Origin: Ignavibacteriaceae bacterium
GTDB taxonomy: Bacteria > Bacteroidota > Ignavibacteria > Ignavibacteriales > Ignavibacteriaceae
Assembly (NCBI GenBank): GCA_019638025.1
Contig: JAHBUO010000008.1
Span: forward strand, 1 to 64,000
Length of the DNA stretch: 64,000 nt
Direction of reading: 5' to 3'
The notes beneath the pieces are model-generated. The model saw nothing but the letters and a program-made list of their open reading frames with translations. It ran no database searches and was not told the origin of the DNA. Shown here piece after piece: positions 29,196 through 38,978 of the stretch. The stretch's first letter is position 1. Each line of letters begins with the position of its first letter. Position numbers and translations under genes: made by a program.

Positions 29196-31480
29196 ATTAT
29201 TGTAAATGTAGTCCCCTTCCCATCTTCACTTTGAACTTCCAGTTTTCCATTGTTCTTTTCGACAAAATCTCTTGCAATAATCAACCCCAAACCGGTTCCT
29301 TGTTCGTTATCTGTTCCTCTGGTTGAAGAAGATTCTCGATCGCTAAAAAGTTTGGACAATTGTTCTTTAGTCATTCCTACACCATTATCCGAAACATTAA
29401 TTTCAACTGTTTGATTGCCTTGATTTACTTTAATCGAAATTTCCCCTTCGGCATTAGTAAACTTAATTGCATTTGAAATCAAGTTTCTTAATGATGATTC
29501 AATCATTCCACGATCTGCTTTAATAAACATGCTTGGTGGACAATCAAATCTTAACATAATCCCTTTTGATTCAGCAATAATTCTGTAAGACTTTAATAAT
29601 GTTTCTATTAAACTTTGAAGTTCAATTTTCTCGGGGTTTGCCGAAATCATATTTTTCTGAATTCGTGCCCAATCAAGCAAATTCTGTATAAGTACAACAA
29701 GCTGCGAAGAGGATGAATGAATATAGCTGGCGTACAACTTTGCATCTGTAACGTTTCCACTTTCAATCTCTTCATTTAGAATTTTTGAGAATCCCATCAA
29801 AGACATAAAGGGACTTTTCAAGTCATGTGCAATTATGGTGAAGAGTTTATCTTTTGTTTGATTAATTTCCTCAAGATTAAGATTGCTTTGTTTAAGTAGC
29901 TCATTTAAATTTTCTAATTCATTTTTCTGCTTTTGAATTAATTTTGTGTATCTCCTCTGGTTTCTAAAATATATGTACAGAATTACAAATATTCCAAGAG
30001 TTAAGATAATAATTATAAAAAGTACATTATTTAATACCTTCTGACGTTCAATATCAGCAAGCTGAAACTCATTTTTTTGTTTCAACAATTCATTTTCTTG
30101 CAAGGTTTTTTCGATGGTCAATCGGACGTTAAAATTTGAAATATTATGAATTACAACGCTGTTAAATAAACTATCCTTTAGTAAAGTGTAATTCTGAAGT
30201 TCAGAATATGCCTCAGCAAATCTTTTGTTTTTTACATGTATCTGAGATAAAAGCTGATAATTATCGCGAAGGATTTCCAAAAGATTATTCGATTGAGAAA
30301 TGAGCTTAGATTCATTAATCAAATCTTCTGCTTCATCAATTTTATTTTGATTGACTAACACTCTCGCAAGATTTGTCATACTCATCGCCAGAGCATATTT
30401 GTCATTAATACTCTTACTTGTATCAATCGCATTTCGATAGTACTTGCGAGCAGTTTCTAAATCTTTTAACGCTTCATAAGATCTTCCTATCGAATTTAGC
30501 AAGAGCGATATCCCATTTAAGTCACGAGCTTCTGACGTGATATTATATGAAATCCAAAAATGTTCAAGCGCTTTTTTAGGATTCCCTTGTTCAAGATACA
30601 GTTCCCCAAAATTTGAATTTGAATAACCAATACCTGCTTTATAACCGGCAGAGTCTGCAATTCTTAAAGCCTCAGTAAAGTTTTCTTCGGCAAGATTATT
30701 ATATCTAAGCCTTTTATAAATCAATCCGATGTTGTTTAGAATCATCGCATAGCTGGTTCTATTTCCAACTTCCTCGCGAAGTTTTAACGCTTGTTGATAG
30801 CACTTAAAAGCATTGTAGTAATCACCATACTTCCAATAAGCGACACCTAAATTTTGCACAGCATTTCCCAGAGACCTGGGGTTATTAACTTTTTCGCGCA
30901 ACCGAACAGCTAATTTAAAATTCTCGATAGCTAAAATATTTTCTCCACGCCTCCAATAAATTAATCCCAAATTATTGTATGCAAAAGCTTCCCCAACAAT
31001 ATTTTTTAACTTAATATTTATGGCAAGCGATTTTCTGTGAAAAATAATGGCACTATCTGCATTGGGGATTTTTTCATAATTCAAAGCTATATTTGAGTAT
31101 ATCAAAGCGGTAAGAGAATCATTTTCTTTACTTCTTTCGGACACTCGGAGTGCTTCGAAAAATATCTGCTGTGCTTGTGAATATTTTTTAAGTTGAAATA
31201 ATGCTTCTCCTGTACCATTGAGTGTAATGATTATTCCTTTAACAATATTCTCCGATTGAGCATATTTTTTAGATTCATTAAATATTTCTAATTTTAGCAA
31301 TGAATCTTCATTAGGTAAAGCTGAAGCAATTTCATTAGCTTTTAGAATTCTGTCCATTCCGGAAAGAGAGTTGATGATAGCATTAACGCTATCTATTTTT
31401 GATTGCGGGTTTATATTATTATTCACAATCAAAAAGAGAAGTGAGAAAAGTAGTATATTTATATTAAATATTTTTTTCAT
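29177..31480 (-). CDS. TPR-containing sensor histidine kinase
   Basis: Sensor kinase of 767 aa. Signal peptide (residues 1-25), then a periplasmic domain of about ten TPR-like repeats (residues 60-430; for example GEAFAYNNLGLIYWRRGE, RTSYAMILNNIGLIYKRL). One transmembrane helix follows (about 483-505). A coiled coil precedes HisKA with H-box IIAHDLKSPFMSLMGFSK, and HATPase_c with NLISNAIKF, DNGVGM and GTGLGL completes it. No receiver domain is attached. TPR sensors of this sort are frequent in Bacteroidota-type genomes and may sense peptides or protein partners in the periplasm. It stands alone; the partner regulator is not adjacent. Confidence 0.92.
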   Translation of the reverse strand: MKKIFNINILLFSLLFLIVNNNINPQSKIDSVNAIINSLSGMDRILKANEIASALPNEDSLLKLEIFNESKKYAQSENIVKGIIITLNGTGEALFQLKKYSQAQQIFFEALRVSERSKENDSLTALIYSNIALNYEKIPNADSAIIFHRKSLAINIKLKNIVGEAFAYNNLGLIYWRRGENILAIENFKLAVRLREKVNNPRSLGNAVQNLGVAYWKYGDYYNAFKCYQQALKLREEVGNRTSYAMILNNIGLIYKRLRYNNLAEENFTEALRIADSAGYKAGIGYSNSNFGELYLEQGNPKKALEHFWISYNITSEARDLNGISLLLNSIGRSYEALKDLETARKYYRNAIDTSKSINDKYALAMSMTNLARVLVNQNKIDEAEDLINESKLISQSNNLLEILRDNYQLLSQIHVKNKRFAEAYSELQNYTLLKDSLFNSVVIHNISNFNVRLTIEKTLQENELLKQKNEFQLADIERQKVLNNVLFIIIILTLGIFVILYIYFRNQRRYTKLIQKQKNELENLNELLKQSNLNLEEINQTKDKLFTIIAHDLKSPFMSLMGFSKILNEEIESGNVTDAKLYASYIHSSSSQLVVLIQNLLDWARIQKNMISANPEKIELQSLIETLLKSYRIIAESKGIMLRFDCPPSMFIKADRGMIESSLRNLISNAIKFTNAEGEISIKVNQGNQTVEINVSDNGVGMTKEQLSKLFSDRESSSTRGTDNEQGTGLGLIIARDFVEKNNGKLEVQSEDGKGTTFTIIIPAVE

Positions 31481-31595
31481 TTTATTGACTAAATCTAATA
31501 AGATTTTGTTTCAGAAACTCAAGATATTTTAACAAATAACTTCAATATTTATTTAAAAATATTCTAATTGCACATTGTTTTATTATTGAACAATT

Positions 31596-32327
31596 ATGAT
31601 TTCAAATAGTAAAGTATTAATTACGGCACATAGGGGAGCATCAGGGTATGCCCCGGAAAACACAATAGCATCAATTAAATTGGCATTGGAATTCAAATCA
31701 GATATAATTGAAATTGATGTTCAGGAAACGAGTGAAGGACAAGTCGTTCTTCATCACGACCTAACACTAAAACGAACCGCAAAAATCCCAAAGCTGATTT
31801 CGAACTTGACTTTAGCCGAATTAAAAACAATCGATGTCGGAAGTTGGTTTAATCCAAAATTCTCAAATGAAAGGATACCAACCCTTGAAGAAGTTATTTT
31901 GTTAGTTGGTATGAATTCGATACTGAATATTGAATTAAAATCAGGAATCAAGCAAAAAAAACTCGTAGAAAAAGTGGTAGAAATTGTCTCGAATACAGAT
32001 TATGTAAGCAATTGTATTATCACATCTTTCGACCATACTTTAATTGACAAAGTAAAAAAATTAAATTCCAAAATTAAAACGGGATATATTTATTCGATAT
32101 TTAATCAGATAGAGCATCAGGATTTAAGACAAACTGATATCTTAAGTGTCCACCACAGATTAGTATCAGAAAAGATGATTGAGTTTTGTCAAAAAGAAAA
32201 TAAACCTCTTCATGTCTGGACTATAAACAAGGAGAAGACAATCCGCAACTTTATTAAGAAAAATATAGCTTCAATAATTACAAATTTTCCAGACATAGCA
32301 ATACGCGAAAGGGATTCTGATGGATGA
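31596..32327 (+). CDS. Glycerophosphodiester phosphodiesterase
   Basis: Hydrolyses glycerophosphodiesters to glycerol-3-phosphate and alcohol. The TIM-barrel start has TAHRGASGYAPENTIASI with catalytic His, then DIIEIDVQ and LHHDLTLKRT with the second His and metal-binding acidic residues. VWTINKEK near the C-terminus is also characteristic. There is no signal peptide, so it should act in the cytoplasm; 243 aa is the normal length. It overlaps the cold-shock-like gene downstream by 8 bases, so the two are cotranslated. Confidence 0.93.
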   Translation: MISNSKVLITAHRGASGYAPENTIASIKLALEFKSDIIEIDVQETSEGQVVLHHDLTLKRTAKIPKLISNLTLAELKTIDVGSWFNPKFSNERIPTLEEVILLVGMNSILNIELKSGIKQKKLVEKVVEIVSNTDYVSNCIITSFDHTLIDKVKKLNSKIKTGYIYSIFNQIEHQDLRQTDILSVHHRLVSEKMIEFCQKENKPLHVWTINKEKTIRNFIKKNIASIITNFPDIAIRERDSDG

Positions 32328-32856
32328 AAAGCTAGATTTCTGCCGCGTTAAAAAAATAGACGAAAAAGGTTTTGGATTCTTAAAAAGTTTTTATTTCACA
32401 AAAGATATTTTCTTCCACTTCAATCAGATAAAGCGCGAAGAGTTTCGTGAAAAACTTAATGCCATGAAAAGAGGCGAGTTTTTCGTTTACTACATTTCGA
32501 AAGAGGTTGGAGATAATAAGCGAAAAGTAAAGCAATTCTGGTATTCACTTAAAGATGTTCCGAAAGAGTATCTTGATGACTTCAAAAATCGAGTGATTAC
32601 TGAGTTTGATTCCGGCGTTACAAATATATTCGATTTACTTTTTACTTTCTCCGAGATGAAAGGATTAAATTTAATCGAGGATAAAGAGCTGGAGAAGATT
32701 TTTATTTCAACAAAAATACAAAAACTTCCCTCAGTTATTCTCCCATTTTTGAACAAAGAAGAAATCGAACTTCTAAAAGCTCAAATTAATTTTGAGAATA
32801 TTGCAGCATCAGAACAAAAACCATTTTGGTTTGATGATTTTCTGAAGTTTATTTAA
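32320..32856 (+). CDS. Cold-shock-domain-like protein with unknown C-terminal domain
   Basis: A 178-aa protein. Residues 8-65 look like a cold shock/OB nucleic-acid-binding domain: KGFGFLKS (RNP1-like GFGF) and KDIFFHFNQIK (RNP2-like DIFFHF). Residues 70-178 have no recognisable fold and end with a helix rich in acidic and aromatic residues (KPFWFDDFLKFI). Such fusions may bind single-stranded RNA or DNA and regulate partners. It overlaps the phosphodiesterase gene and its tail overlaps the convergent cupin gene by 8 bases. Function of the C-terminus unknown. Confidence 0.65.
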   Translation: MDEKLDFCRVKKIDEKGFGFLKSFYFTKDIFFHFNQIKREEFREKLNAMKRGEFFVYYISKEVGDNKRKVKQFWYSLKDVPKEYLDDFKNRVITEFDSGVTNIFDLLFTFSEMKGLNLIEDKELEKIFISTKIQKLPSVILPFLNKEEIELLKAQINFENIAASEQKPFWFDDFLKFI

Positions 32857-33169
32857 TCATTGTTAAAAGCATTTTGGTTTGCATCAAGGCTTTTAATCCA
32901 TGAGGAATATCTGCAGGCATAACTAGATACTCATTTGAATTTACTTCAACCGGTTCTCCACCGATTGTTACACTCATTTTTCCTTCGACAATATAAACCA
33001 GTGCATCAAAAGGAGAAGTATGTTCCGATAAATTTTCACCTTCGTCAAATGAAAAAAGAGTAACATTACCGTTCGGTTTTTTGATTATCTGTTTACTTAC
33101 AATTGAAGCAGGTTGGAAAGAGATATCTTCAATGTATTTTTTGGGTTGTAACTGATTTGAAGTGCTCAT
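32849..33169 (-). CDS. Cupin domain protein
   Basis: Single cupin barrel of 106 aa, with motif 1 around NLSEHTSPFDALVYIVEGKM (only one clear metal-binding His) and motif 2 SNEYLVMPADIPHGLKA (His in PHG). Small cupins of this type often act as sensors or isomerases, and the substrate is unclear. It begins one base after the stop of the propeller kinase in the same direction, so it may be cotranscribed with it. Confidence 0.8.
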   Translation of the reverse strand: MSTSNQLQPKKYIEDISFQPASIVSKQIIKKPNGNVTLFSFDEGENLSEHTSPFDALVYIVEGKMSVTIGGEPVEVNSNEYLVMPADIPHGLKALMQTKMLLTMIK

Positions 33170-36100
33170 TTATGTACTCTCATTATTTTCTTTATAAATT
33201 GGTAATTTAATTTTAAATGTAGTTCCTATTCCGAATTTGCTTTCTACACTTATTGTACCGCCTTGTCTATTAATCATTTCTTTACACAATAATAAACCAA
33301 GTCCGGTACCTTCCTCCAACGCAGTCCCTTTTGTAGAATGGTGAAGTTCAATATTAAAAAGCTTATTCAGATCTTCTTCGCGGATTCCAACTCCGTCATC
33401 TTCAATTGAAAGGATGTGAAAACCTTCTTCTTGTTCCGATAAAAACTTAATTGTTCCATTAGAATTAGAAAACTTAATCGCGTTTGAAAGTAAATTCATA
33501 ATAACCGAATGGAGCATATTATCATCAGCATGCACAAATGCCGTAGGAGAAATTAAGTTAAGAACGGTTATGTTTTTATTATCAGCATTCACTTTTAATA
33601 AATTTATAGAGTCGTTTACTTTTTCACGTAAACTTATCATTAAAGGTAGAAACTCAAATCGCCCAAGTTGAAGTCTTGACCAACTCAGCAAATTAGATAA
33701 AAATGTAAAAGTGTTCTTGGAGATTTCTTTAATATATGACAAGTATTCCTTAATCTCATCACGTTCAAGTTCATCATAAGAATCATTTAATATTTCAGAA
33801 TATCCGAGGAGTCCTTGAAACGGACTCTTTAGATCATGTGCAACAATTGAGAAAAATTTGTCTTTAGCAGCATTATTTGCCCTAAGCTCATCTGAATACT
33901 TTTTAATCTCCTCTTCAATTTTTTTCCTCTCGGAGATTTCACAAAGAAGAGCATCATTAATTCGTTTTAACTCAATAGTTCTTTCTTCTACCGTTTTTTC
34001 TAAAAGCTTGTTTGACTCTTCAATAACAGAAACTCTTTTTCGATACGAATAATAAATTGAAATGACTATCAAAGTAACAACAATTAGAAAAAACCACCAA
34101 GTTCGCCATATCGGAGGTTTTACAATCAGATTGATTTCTAATGGGTTGGCTGACCAGACTCCATCATTATTTGAACCAATAACTCTAAAAACATAATTGC
34201 CGGGAGCTAGATTTGAAACTGTCACCGAGCGCTCATTTTTTAGAGGAATCCAATAAGTAGTAATTCCCTCCACCATATATTTATACTGGTTTCTTCCGGG
34301 AGAAGTGAAATCCAATGAGGCAAATTCAAATCCAATAATTCTATCATCATAACTAAGTTCAATTGTTTTTGTTGAATAGATTGAGCCTTCAAACAACTTT
34401 CTACCATCTCTTGTGATACCACTTTTTACACTTACCCCACTCAATTTGAAATCTGTTAAACTTATTTGCGGAGTTGTAGTGTTTTTCACGATATCTTTAG
34501 CAAAAAAGGAGTTGTATCCATTTATACCACCAAAGTATAGTTTGTTTTGTTTGTTCTTATAATAGGCATTAGTATTGAATTCATTATCTTGTAACCCATC
34601 AGTAACGGTAAAATTTTCAAAACTCAAATCGGCATAATTGAATTTGGATAAGCCATAATTTGTGCTAAGCCAGAGATTCCCAAATTCATCTTCAAGAATT
34701 CCATAGATTACATCATTAGGCAAACCATCGCCTTGATAAAATGTCTCAAATTCATTCGATAAGTAGTCAAACCGATTTAAGCCGTTACGAGTACCAAGCC
34801 ATAATCTGTTTTTTGAATCCATCATAATTGATTTTATTGAGTTACTACTTATAGAACTTGACGAACTTCTAAAGTTCTTGACTACTTTTTTGTCTCTTTT
34901 ATTAATTTGAAATAGCCCCATGTTTTCAGTACCAACCCAAAGATTACCGTATGAGTCTTCGAACAAAGCAGTTACTTGTGATTGATTTGTATTCTTCTCT
35001 AATGGATTACCTAACTTAACTACTTCAATATTTTTTGTTTTAGTGTGATAGACTAATAATCCCAGATGAGACCCAATCCAGAGTAAATTTTCATTATCCA
35101 TATATAATGTGGATACAAAGTGTCCATATTGCGGAGAGTAATTATCTATGTTAAGATTTATAGACTTAAACTCTTTTGTTCTTTTATCGAATTGAACTAA
35201 CCCACCCCCTTCGCTGCCTAACCACAATTTAGTTTGATCAGTTAAATCCGGATAGATTGTATAGATGTTATCATTTCCGATTCTGTCACCTCCTCTATTC
35301 CAGTAATGTGTTTGATGTTTTTGCGATTTGGAATTGTATTCAACAAGTCCATGATATCCACCAATCCACACAGTGCCACTTTCATCTTCATAAAAACACC
35401 TTATACTCGAAAGCTCCATTCCTCCTTTCTGGAAGTAAACCGGATTAAATTTATATGAATATTGATTGAGTAATGAAATCCCCTTTCCGTTAGAACCAAT
35501 CCAAATAATTCCTGACCTATCTCGGAGAATTGATTGAAGCACATTCGTAGATATTGATGTTAAATCAGAAGGATTATTTTTATGAAAAATTAAATTTTGA
35601 GAGGTAACATCGAATTGAATTAGTCCATCTCCACGTGTCGCGACATACAAATACTTATCATCATATGCAATTCCTGTGCAAAAAATATAGGCATTTTTAG
35701 GACCTAGTTTTTTATATGAGTGAGTTACGGTATTTAGAATACCAAAACCACCTCCGTTTGTAATATATAAATTGCCATTCGGAGCTTCTGCTATTCCTGA
35801 TATGAAATCAACCATGAGTGGATAAATAGGGTCATTTGAGTTATAGTATCTATCGAACTTATTACGAGAATTATTGAATTTGTATATACCGAGCCCTGAT
35901 GAACCGCCCCAAATGTTCCCTCTAGAATCTTGAAATAAAACTCTCATCAAATAGGAATCGGAAAAATATTCTGGTTGAAACGATTGATATTTGTGAGAAA
36001 ATATGTTGAATGCTAATATATGATTTGATATGCTAATCCAAAGGAGAGAGTCATTTCTACTATCTTTAATGATAGAATAAACTGACTTACTATTTAAGGA

Positions 36101-36460
36101 ATCATCTTCAAACGAAAAACTTCCAAGAGTATCATAGTCATAATTATAATAAGATAGACCCGTCTTAGTTCCAATCCAGATATTTCCAAAAGCATCTTCA
36201 CAAATTGATTCAATCCAATTATTAGTTAATACAGGTCTTTGTGGATTACTTGTACGAAAGACTTCAAAATTATAACCATCGAATCTATTTAAACCGTCTT
36301 GAGTTCCTACCCAAATAAAACCTCTGCTGTCTTGCAACATGCATCGTATAGAGCCTTGAGACAACCCTTTAACATCAAGTTTATCAAATTTTATCGGTTT
36401 AACTTGCGCAATAATGGGTAATGCAAGACTAATAATCACTATTATAATTCTGATGTACAT
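33170..36460 (-). CDS. Two-component propeller sensor histidine kinase
   Basis: Periplasm-sensing kinase of 1,096 aa. Signal peptide (1-19), then about ten to fourteen repeats of the regulator-propeller type, each with a W.GT or WIG.. .GL core (for example GFIWVGTQDGLNRFDGY, LWLGTRNGLNRFDY), making two seven-bladed propellers. A Y_Y_Y domain (RNQYKYMVEG..W..L) follows, then one transmembrane helix (WWFFLIVVTLIVISIYY), a coiled coil, HisKA with SIVAHDLKSPFQGLLGYSE, and HATPase_c with NLLSNAIKF, DDGVGI and GTGLGLLL. It lacks the AraC and receiver domains of classic hybrid systems. Its downstream cupin neighbour may be linked. Confidence 0.93.
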   Translation of the reverse strand: MYIRIIIVIISLALPIIAQVKPIKFDKLDVKGLSQGSIRCMLQDSRGFIWVGTQDGLNRFDGYNFEVFRTSNPQRPVLTNNWIESICEDAFGNIWIGTKTGLSYYNYDYDTLGSFSFEDDSLNSKSVYSIIKDSRNDSLLWISISNHILAFNIFSHKYQSFQPEYFSDSYLMRVLFQDSRGNIWGGSSGLGIYKFNNSRNKFDRYYNSNDPIYPLMVDFISGIAEAPNGNLYITNGGGFGILNTVTHSYKKLGPKNAYIFCTGIAYDDKYLYVATRGDGLIQFDVTSQNLIFHKNNPSDLTSISTNVLQSILRDRSGIIWIGSNGKGISLLNQYSYKFNPVYFQKGGMELSSIRCFYEDESGTVWIGGYHGLVEYNSKSQKHQTHYWNRGGDRIGNDNIYTIYPDLTDQTKLWLGSEGGGLVQFDKRTKEFKSINLNIDNYSPQYGHFVSTLYMDNENLLWIGSHLGLLVYHTKTKNIEVVKLGNPLEKNTNQSQVTALFEDSYGNLWVGTENMGLFQINKRDKKVVKNFRSSSSSISSNSIKSIMMDSKNRLWLGTRNGLNRFDYLSNEFETFYQGDGLPNDVIYGILEDEFGNLWLSTNYGLSKFNYADLSFENFTVTDGLQDNEFNTNAYYKNKQNKLYFGGINGYNSFFAKDIVKNTTTPQISLTDFKLSGVSVKSGITRDGRKLFEGSIYSTKTIELSYDDRIIGFEFASLDFTSPGRNQYKYMVEGITTYWIPLKNERSVTVSNLAPGNYVFRVIGSNNDGVWSANPLEINLIVKPPIWRTWWFFLIVVTLIVISIYYSYRKRVSVIEESNKLLEKTVEERTIELKRINDALLCEISERKKIEEEIKKYSDELRANNAAKDKFFSIVAHDLKSPFQGLLGYSEILNDSYDELERDEIKEYLSYIKEISKNTFTFLSNLLSWSRLQLGRFEFLPLMISLREKVNDSINLLKVNADNKNITVLNLISPTAFVHADDNMLHSVIMNLLSNAIKFSNSNGTIKFLSEQEEGFHILSIEDDGVGIREEDLNKLFNIELHHSTKGTALEEGTGLGLLLCKEMINRQGGTISVESKFGIGTTFKIKLPIYKENNEST

Positions 36461-36516
36461 ATTCCCAACTAAAAAGTAATATGAATTTCAAAATCTAAGT
36501 TATTAAAATTTGAGGT

Positions 36517-36589
36517 AAAAAAGGAAGAACCCAAAGGGAAATCAGATAACTTAAACGGATTAAATAAGTCCCAAAACCTTTAGGTTCTT
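36517..36589 (-). terminator. Terminator after the chemoreceptor gene
   Basis: Inverted repeat AAGAACCcAAAGG/CCTTTaGGTTCTT (12 of 13 paired) with a 39-base loop; on the minus strand the second arm is followed by CC and a run of six T. It lies just beyond the chemoreceptor stop and before the propeller kinase. Confidence 0.7.
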
Positions 36590-36605
36590 GTAGCTATTAT
36601 GTAGA

Positions 36606-38435
36606 TTAGTATTTTCTGAGTTTACTCTGACTTCGAGTTACTAAAGAGTTATTGTTGTAATCATATCCATCAAATTTGAAACGATTCACTATTCCATGCA
36701 ATTGAACCATCAAATTATTTAAATCTTCAGCTGCTCTGGCAATCTCTTGAATACCTTGAGCAGTTTCATTTGTAACCGTACTAATAGATTCAATATTTTT
36801 ACTTATTTGCTCACTCGTGGTACTTTGTTCTTCACTGGCTGCAGCGACTTGATCAATTTCAAGAGCAACATGCTGTGCACTTTCAAAAATGCTCTTCAAC
36901 GCTAATTCAACTTCATCGTTAAGTTTATTACCTATATCGACAGATTGTTTAGCTTCAATCATAGACTCATTAGCTTTTTTCGTTTCACTTTGAATATCTT
37001 TAATTGTATTTGCAATTTCTTTTGTCGCTTTGGTAGTTCTTTCCGCAAGTTTACGAACTTCATCTGCTACAACTGCAAATCCTCTTCCATGCTCACCTGC
37101 TCGTGCAGCTTCAATTGCGGCATTGAGAGCCAACAAGTTTGTTTGGTCTGCGATATCATCGATAACTTGCGCAATTTCACCAATTTGATCTGTCTTGTCA
37201 GCTAAACTTGCAATTATCTGAGCGGTGTATTGGGCAGATTTGATTATTCTCTGCATTCCATCTTTAGCTTCACCAATTTTATTAACACCGTTTTGAGCCG
37301 AATTACTTGAGGTTTTAGCATTCTGTGATGCTTGGCTTGCATTCTTAGAAGTTTCATAAATTGTCTTAGTCATCTCTTCAACAGCTACAGCAATTTCACC
37401 GGTTTGCGAACTCTGCTCATTCGCACCTGCAGCTATCTCTTCGGTCGCTGATGAAATTTGATTAGCTGATCGAGTAGTAGAAATAACTGAATCAGAAACT
37501 TGCTTTAGCAAACTCCCCATATTTTTTACTGTTTTATTAAAACCTGCATACAACTGCCCAATTTCATCATCGCCTTTTACAGGAATTTCTAAAGCTAGGT
37601 CACCATCAGCAACTTTTTCCATTTCAGATAACAAAAACTTAACACTATCAGAAAGATATTTTTTCTGTTCTTCACTCGCTTTTACCGCATCTTCAACTTT
37701 TCTCTCAACGGATTTCTTCTCTTCTTCGAGTTGGCAATTAGCGCTTGAAATATTCTCAATCATTTTGTTAAATGCTAAAGTAAGGTCACCAACTTCATCA
37801 TCAGAATTTTTTTCAAGAGTAACATGTAAGTTCCCTTCACTTGCTTCTCGAGCTGCATCTCTTAGACTAGTTACATTTCGTGAAATTTTATTAAAGATGA
37901 AAAGGATTAAAACTACACCCATTACTATAATTACTAAACTCAAAAGAACTGATGTAATAATTCCATTCCGAATTTGTTCAGATACCTGGTCCATCGAGTA
38001 TTTCATTACAATTCGACCAAAGTGCTTTCCCTTATATTCAATGTCAACGGAATTGTTATAAGAGTTATCATCTTCTTCAAACCCAAACTTCACAATTGAT
38101 TTCCCATCAATTTTTAGATTGCTCGGGTTATGTTCAATTAAGACCTCGTTATTATCATCTATTATTGCTGTATATGTTACATTAGCGTCTTTCTTAATCC
38201 ATTCAAAGGCAGTTTGCACTAAGTCAAAATTGCTGTCATTCAGTCCTGCACCTACAGAAAAGGCAAGCATTTCGCCGAGTGTTTTAATTTGTGTTTCTGT
38301 ATATCCTATGCTCTGATCTTTTTGCAATTTGGGAAAGTAGACGAGCACAAAAGCCATAATTAAAATCAAAGGTATTAGAAATGCTGAGATTCCTTTGTTT
38401 CGAATTGATTTTGTTATAAGTTTTTTGAGTTCCAT
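36606..38435 (-). CDS. Methyl-accepting chemotaxis protein
   Basis: Transmembrane chemoreceptor of 609 aa. Two membrane helices (about residues 17-34 and 161-185) flank a periplasmic sensor of about 125 residues with the sequence features of a small PAS/Cache-like domain. A HAMP domain and a second HAMP-like segment follow, then the signalling hairpin with the tip [31 protein letters not shown]. No C-terminal NWETF-type docking pentapeptide is present. It should report to CheA/CheW elsewhere. It is downstream of the porin cassettes, separated by a hairpin, and on the same strand. Confidence 0.95.
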   Translation of the reverse strand: MELKKLITKSIRNKGISAFLIPLILIMAFVLVYFPKLQKDQSIGYTETQIKTLGEMLAFSVGAGLNDSNFDLVQTAFEWIKKDANVTYTAIIDDNNEVLIEHNPSNLKIDGKSIVKFGFEEDDNSYNNSVDIEYKGKHFGRIVMKYSMDQVSEQIRNGIITSVLLSLVIIVMGVVLILFIFNKISRNVTSLRDAAREASEGNLHVTLEKNSDDEVGDLTLAFNKMIENISSANCQLEEEKKSVERKVEDAVKASEEQKKYLSDSVKFLLSEMEKVADGDLALEIPVKGDDEIGQLYAGFNKTVKNMGSLLKQVSDSVISTTRSANQISSATEEIAAGANEQSSQTGEIAVAVEEMTKTIYETSKNASQASQNAKTSSNSAQNGVNKIGEAKDGMQRIIKSAQYTAQIIASLADKTDQIGEIAQVIDDIADQTNLLALNAAIEAARAGEHGRGFAVVADEVRKLAERTTKATKEIANTIKDIQSETKKANESMIEAKQSVDIGNKLNDEVELALKSIFESAQHVALEIDQVAAASEEQSTTSEQISKNIESISTVTNETAQGIQEIARAAEDLNNLMVQLHGIVNRFKFDGYDYNNNSLVTRSQSKLRKY

Positions 38436-38469
38436 GTTTAATCCGTTTTTTCTTTGTATTCTTTTTTCG

Positions 38470-38497
38470 ATAGTGGAGAAAAAATTATCTCCACTAT
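38470..38497. terminator. Hairpin between chemoreceptor and porin cassettes
   Basis: Perfect ten-base stem ATAGTGGAGA/TCTCCACTAT with an 8-base A/T loop, followed by TTTT on the plus strand. It lies in the 125-base gap between the mini-PBP gene and the chemoreceptor gene. The T tail is in the wrong orientation for a classic minus-strand terminator, so it may only be partial. Confidence 0.5.
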
Positions 38498-38560
38498 TTT
38501 CTTAATACTATTATCGTTGATTTTTGACCTATTATACATTCCCCATTAAGGTTATTTTTA

Positions 38561-38968
38561 CTACTTCAATTCAAGTAGAACGTTAACACTTGGGTTTACA
38601 CTACTCGACTTTACATATCCAATAGCTCCAGGAGTTGAAGATACTTTAGCAATTACATCTGCATCGCTACCTAAAACCAGAGGGGCTTTTGCTTCACCAG
38701 TTAATTGTTTTTTCATCCATTCTTTCTTCAGCGTTAGTAAATCTTTACCTATTCCCTTATAAAATGAGGAACTTGCTTCGCTGCTATTATCAAATACAAC
38801 TACTTTACTACCATTAGACCATTTAGTTGCATCAAGTGAATAGATTAATGCTACTTTTTGTGCGTTTGCTGATTCAGTTACTGATTTATTCACAACCACA
38901 CTAACTTGTGCAATAGAAACTATATTTATCCCCGCAACAAAAGCAATTATTAATAGTATATTTTTCAT
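38561..38968 (-). CDS. Mini PstS-like periplasmic binding protein, copy B
   Basis: Periplasmic protein of 135 aa with a signal peptide (cleavage after SIAQ). The mature part resembles just one lobe of a PstS-type (PBP-like) fold: NKSVTE..., W..G.KVVVFDNS.EASSSFYKGIG, LKKEWMKKQLTG and KVSSTPGAIGYVKSSSV. Full PstS proteins exceed 300 residues, so this is a minimal single-domain form and no ABC transporter genes are nearby. It is followed by a chemoreceptor and preceded by a porin-like gene, 10 bases apart. Ligand unknown; phosphate or another oxyanion is an inference. Confidence 0.75.
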   Translation of the reverse strand: MKNILLIIAFVAGINIVSIAQVSVVVNKSVTESANAQKVALIYSLDATKWSNGSKVVVFDNSSEASSSFYKGIGKDLLTLKKEWMKKQLTGEAKAPLVLGSDADVIAKVSSTPGAIGYVKSSSVNPSVNVLLELK

Positions 38969-38978
38969 TTTCTACTCC

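Noticed and set aside
33170-36460. Hybrid two-component system with built-in receiver and AraC domain
   Set aside because: The sequence ends after the ATPase domain; no receiver or helix-turn-helix follows.
38470-38497. Strong intrinsic terminator of the porin operon
   Set aside because: The T-run follows the stem only on the opposite strand, so it is listed as a weak hairpin, not a firm terminator.
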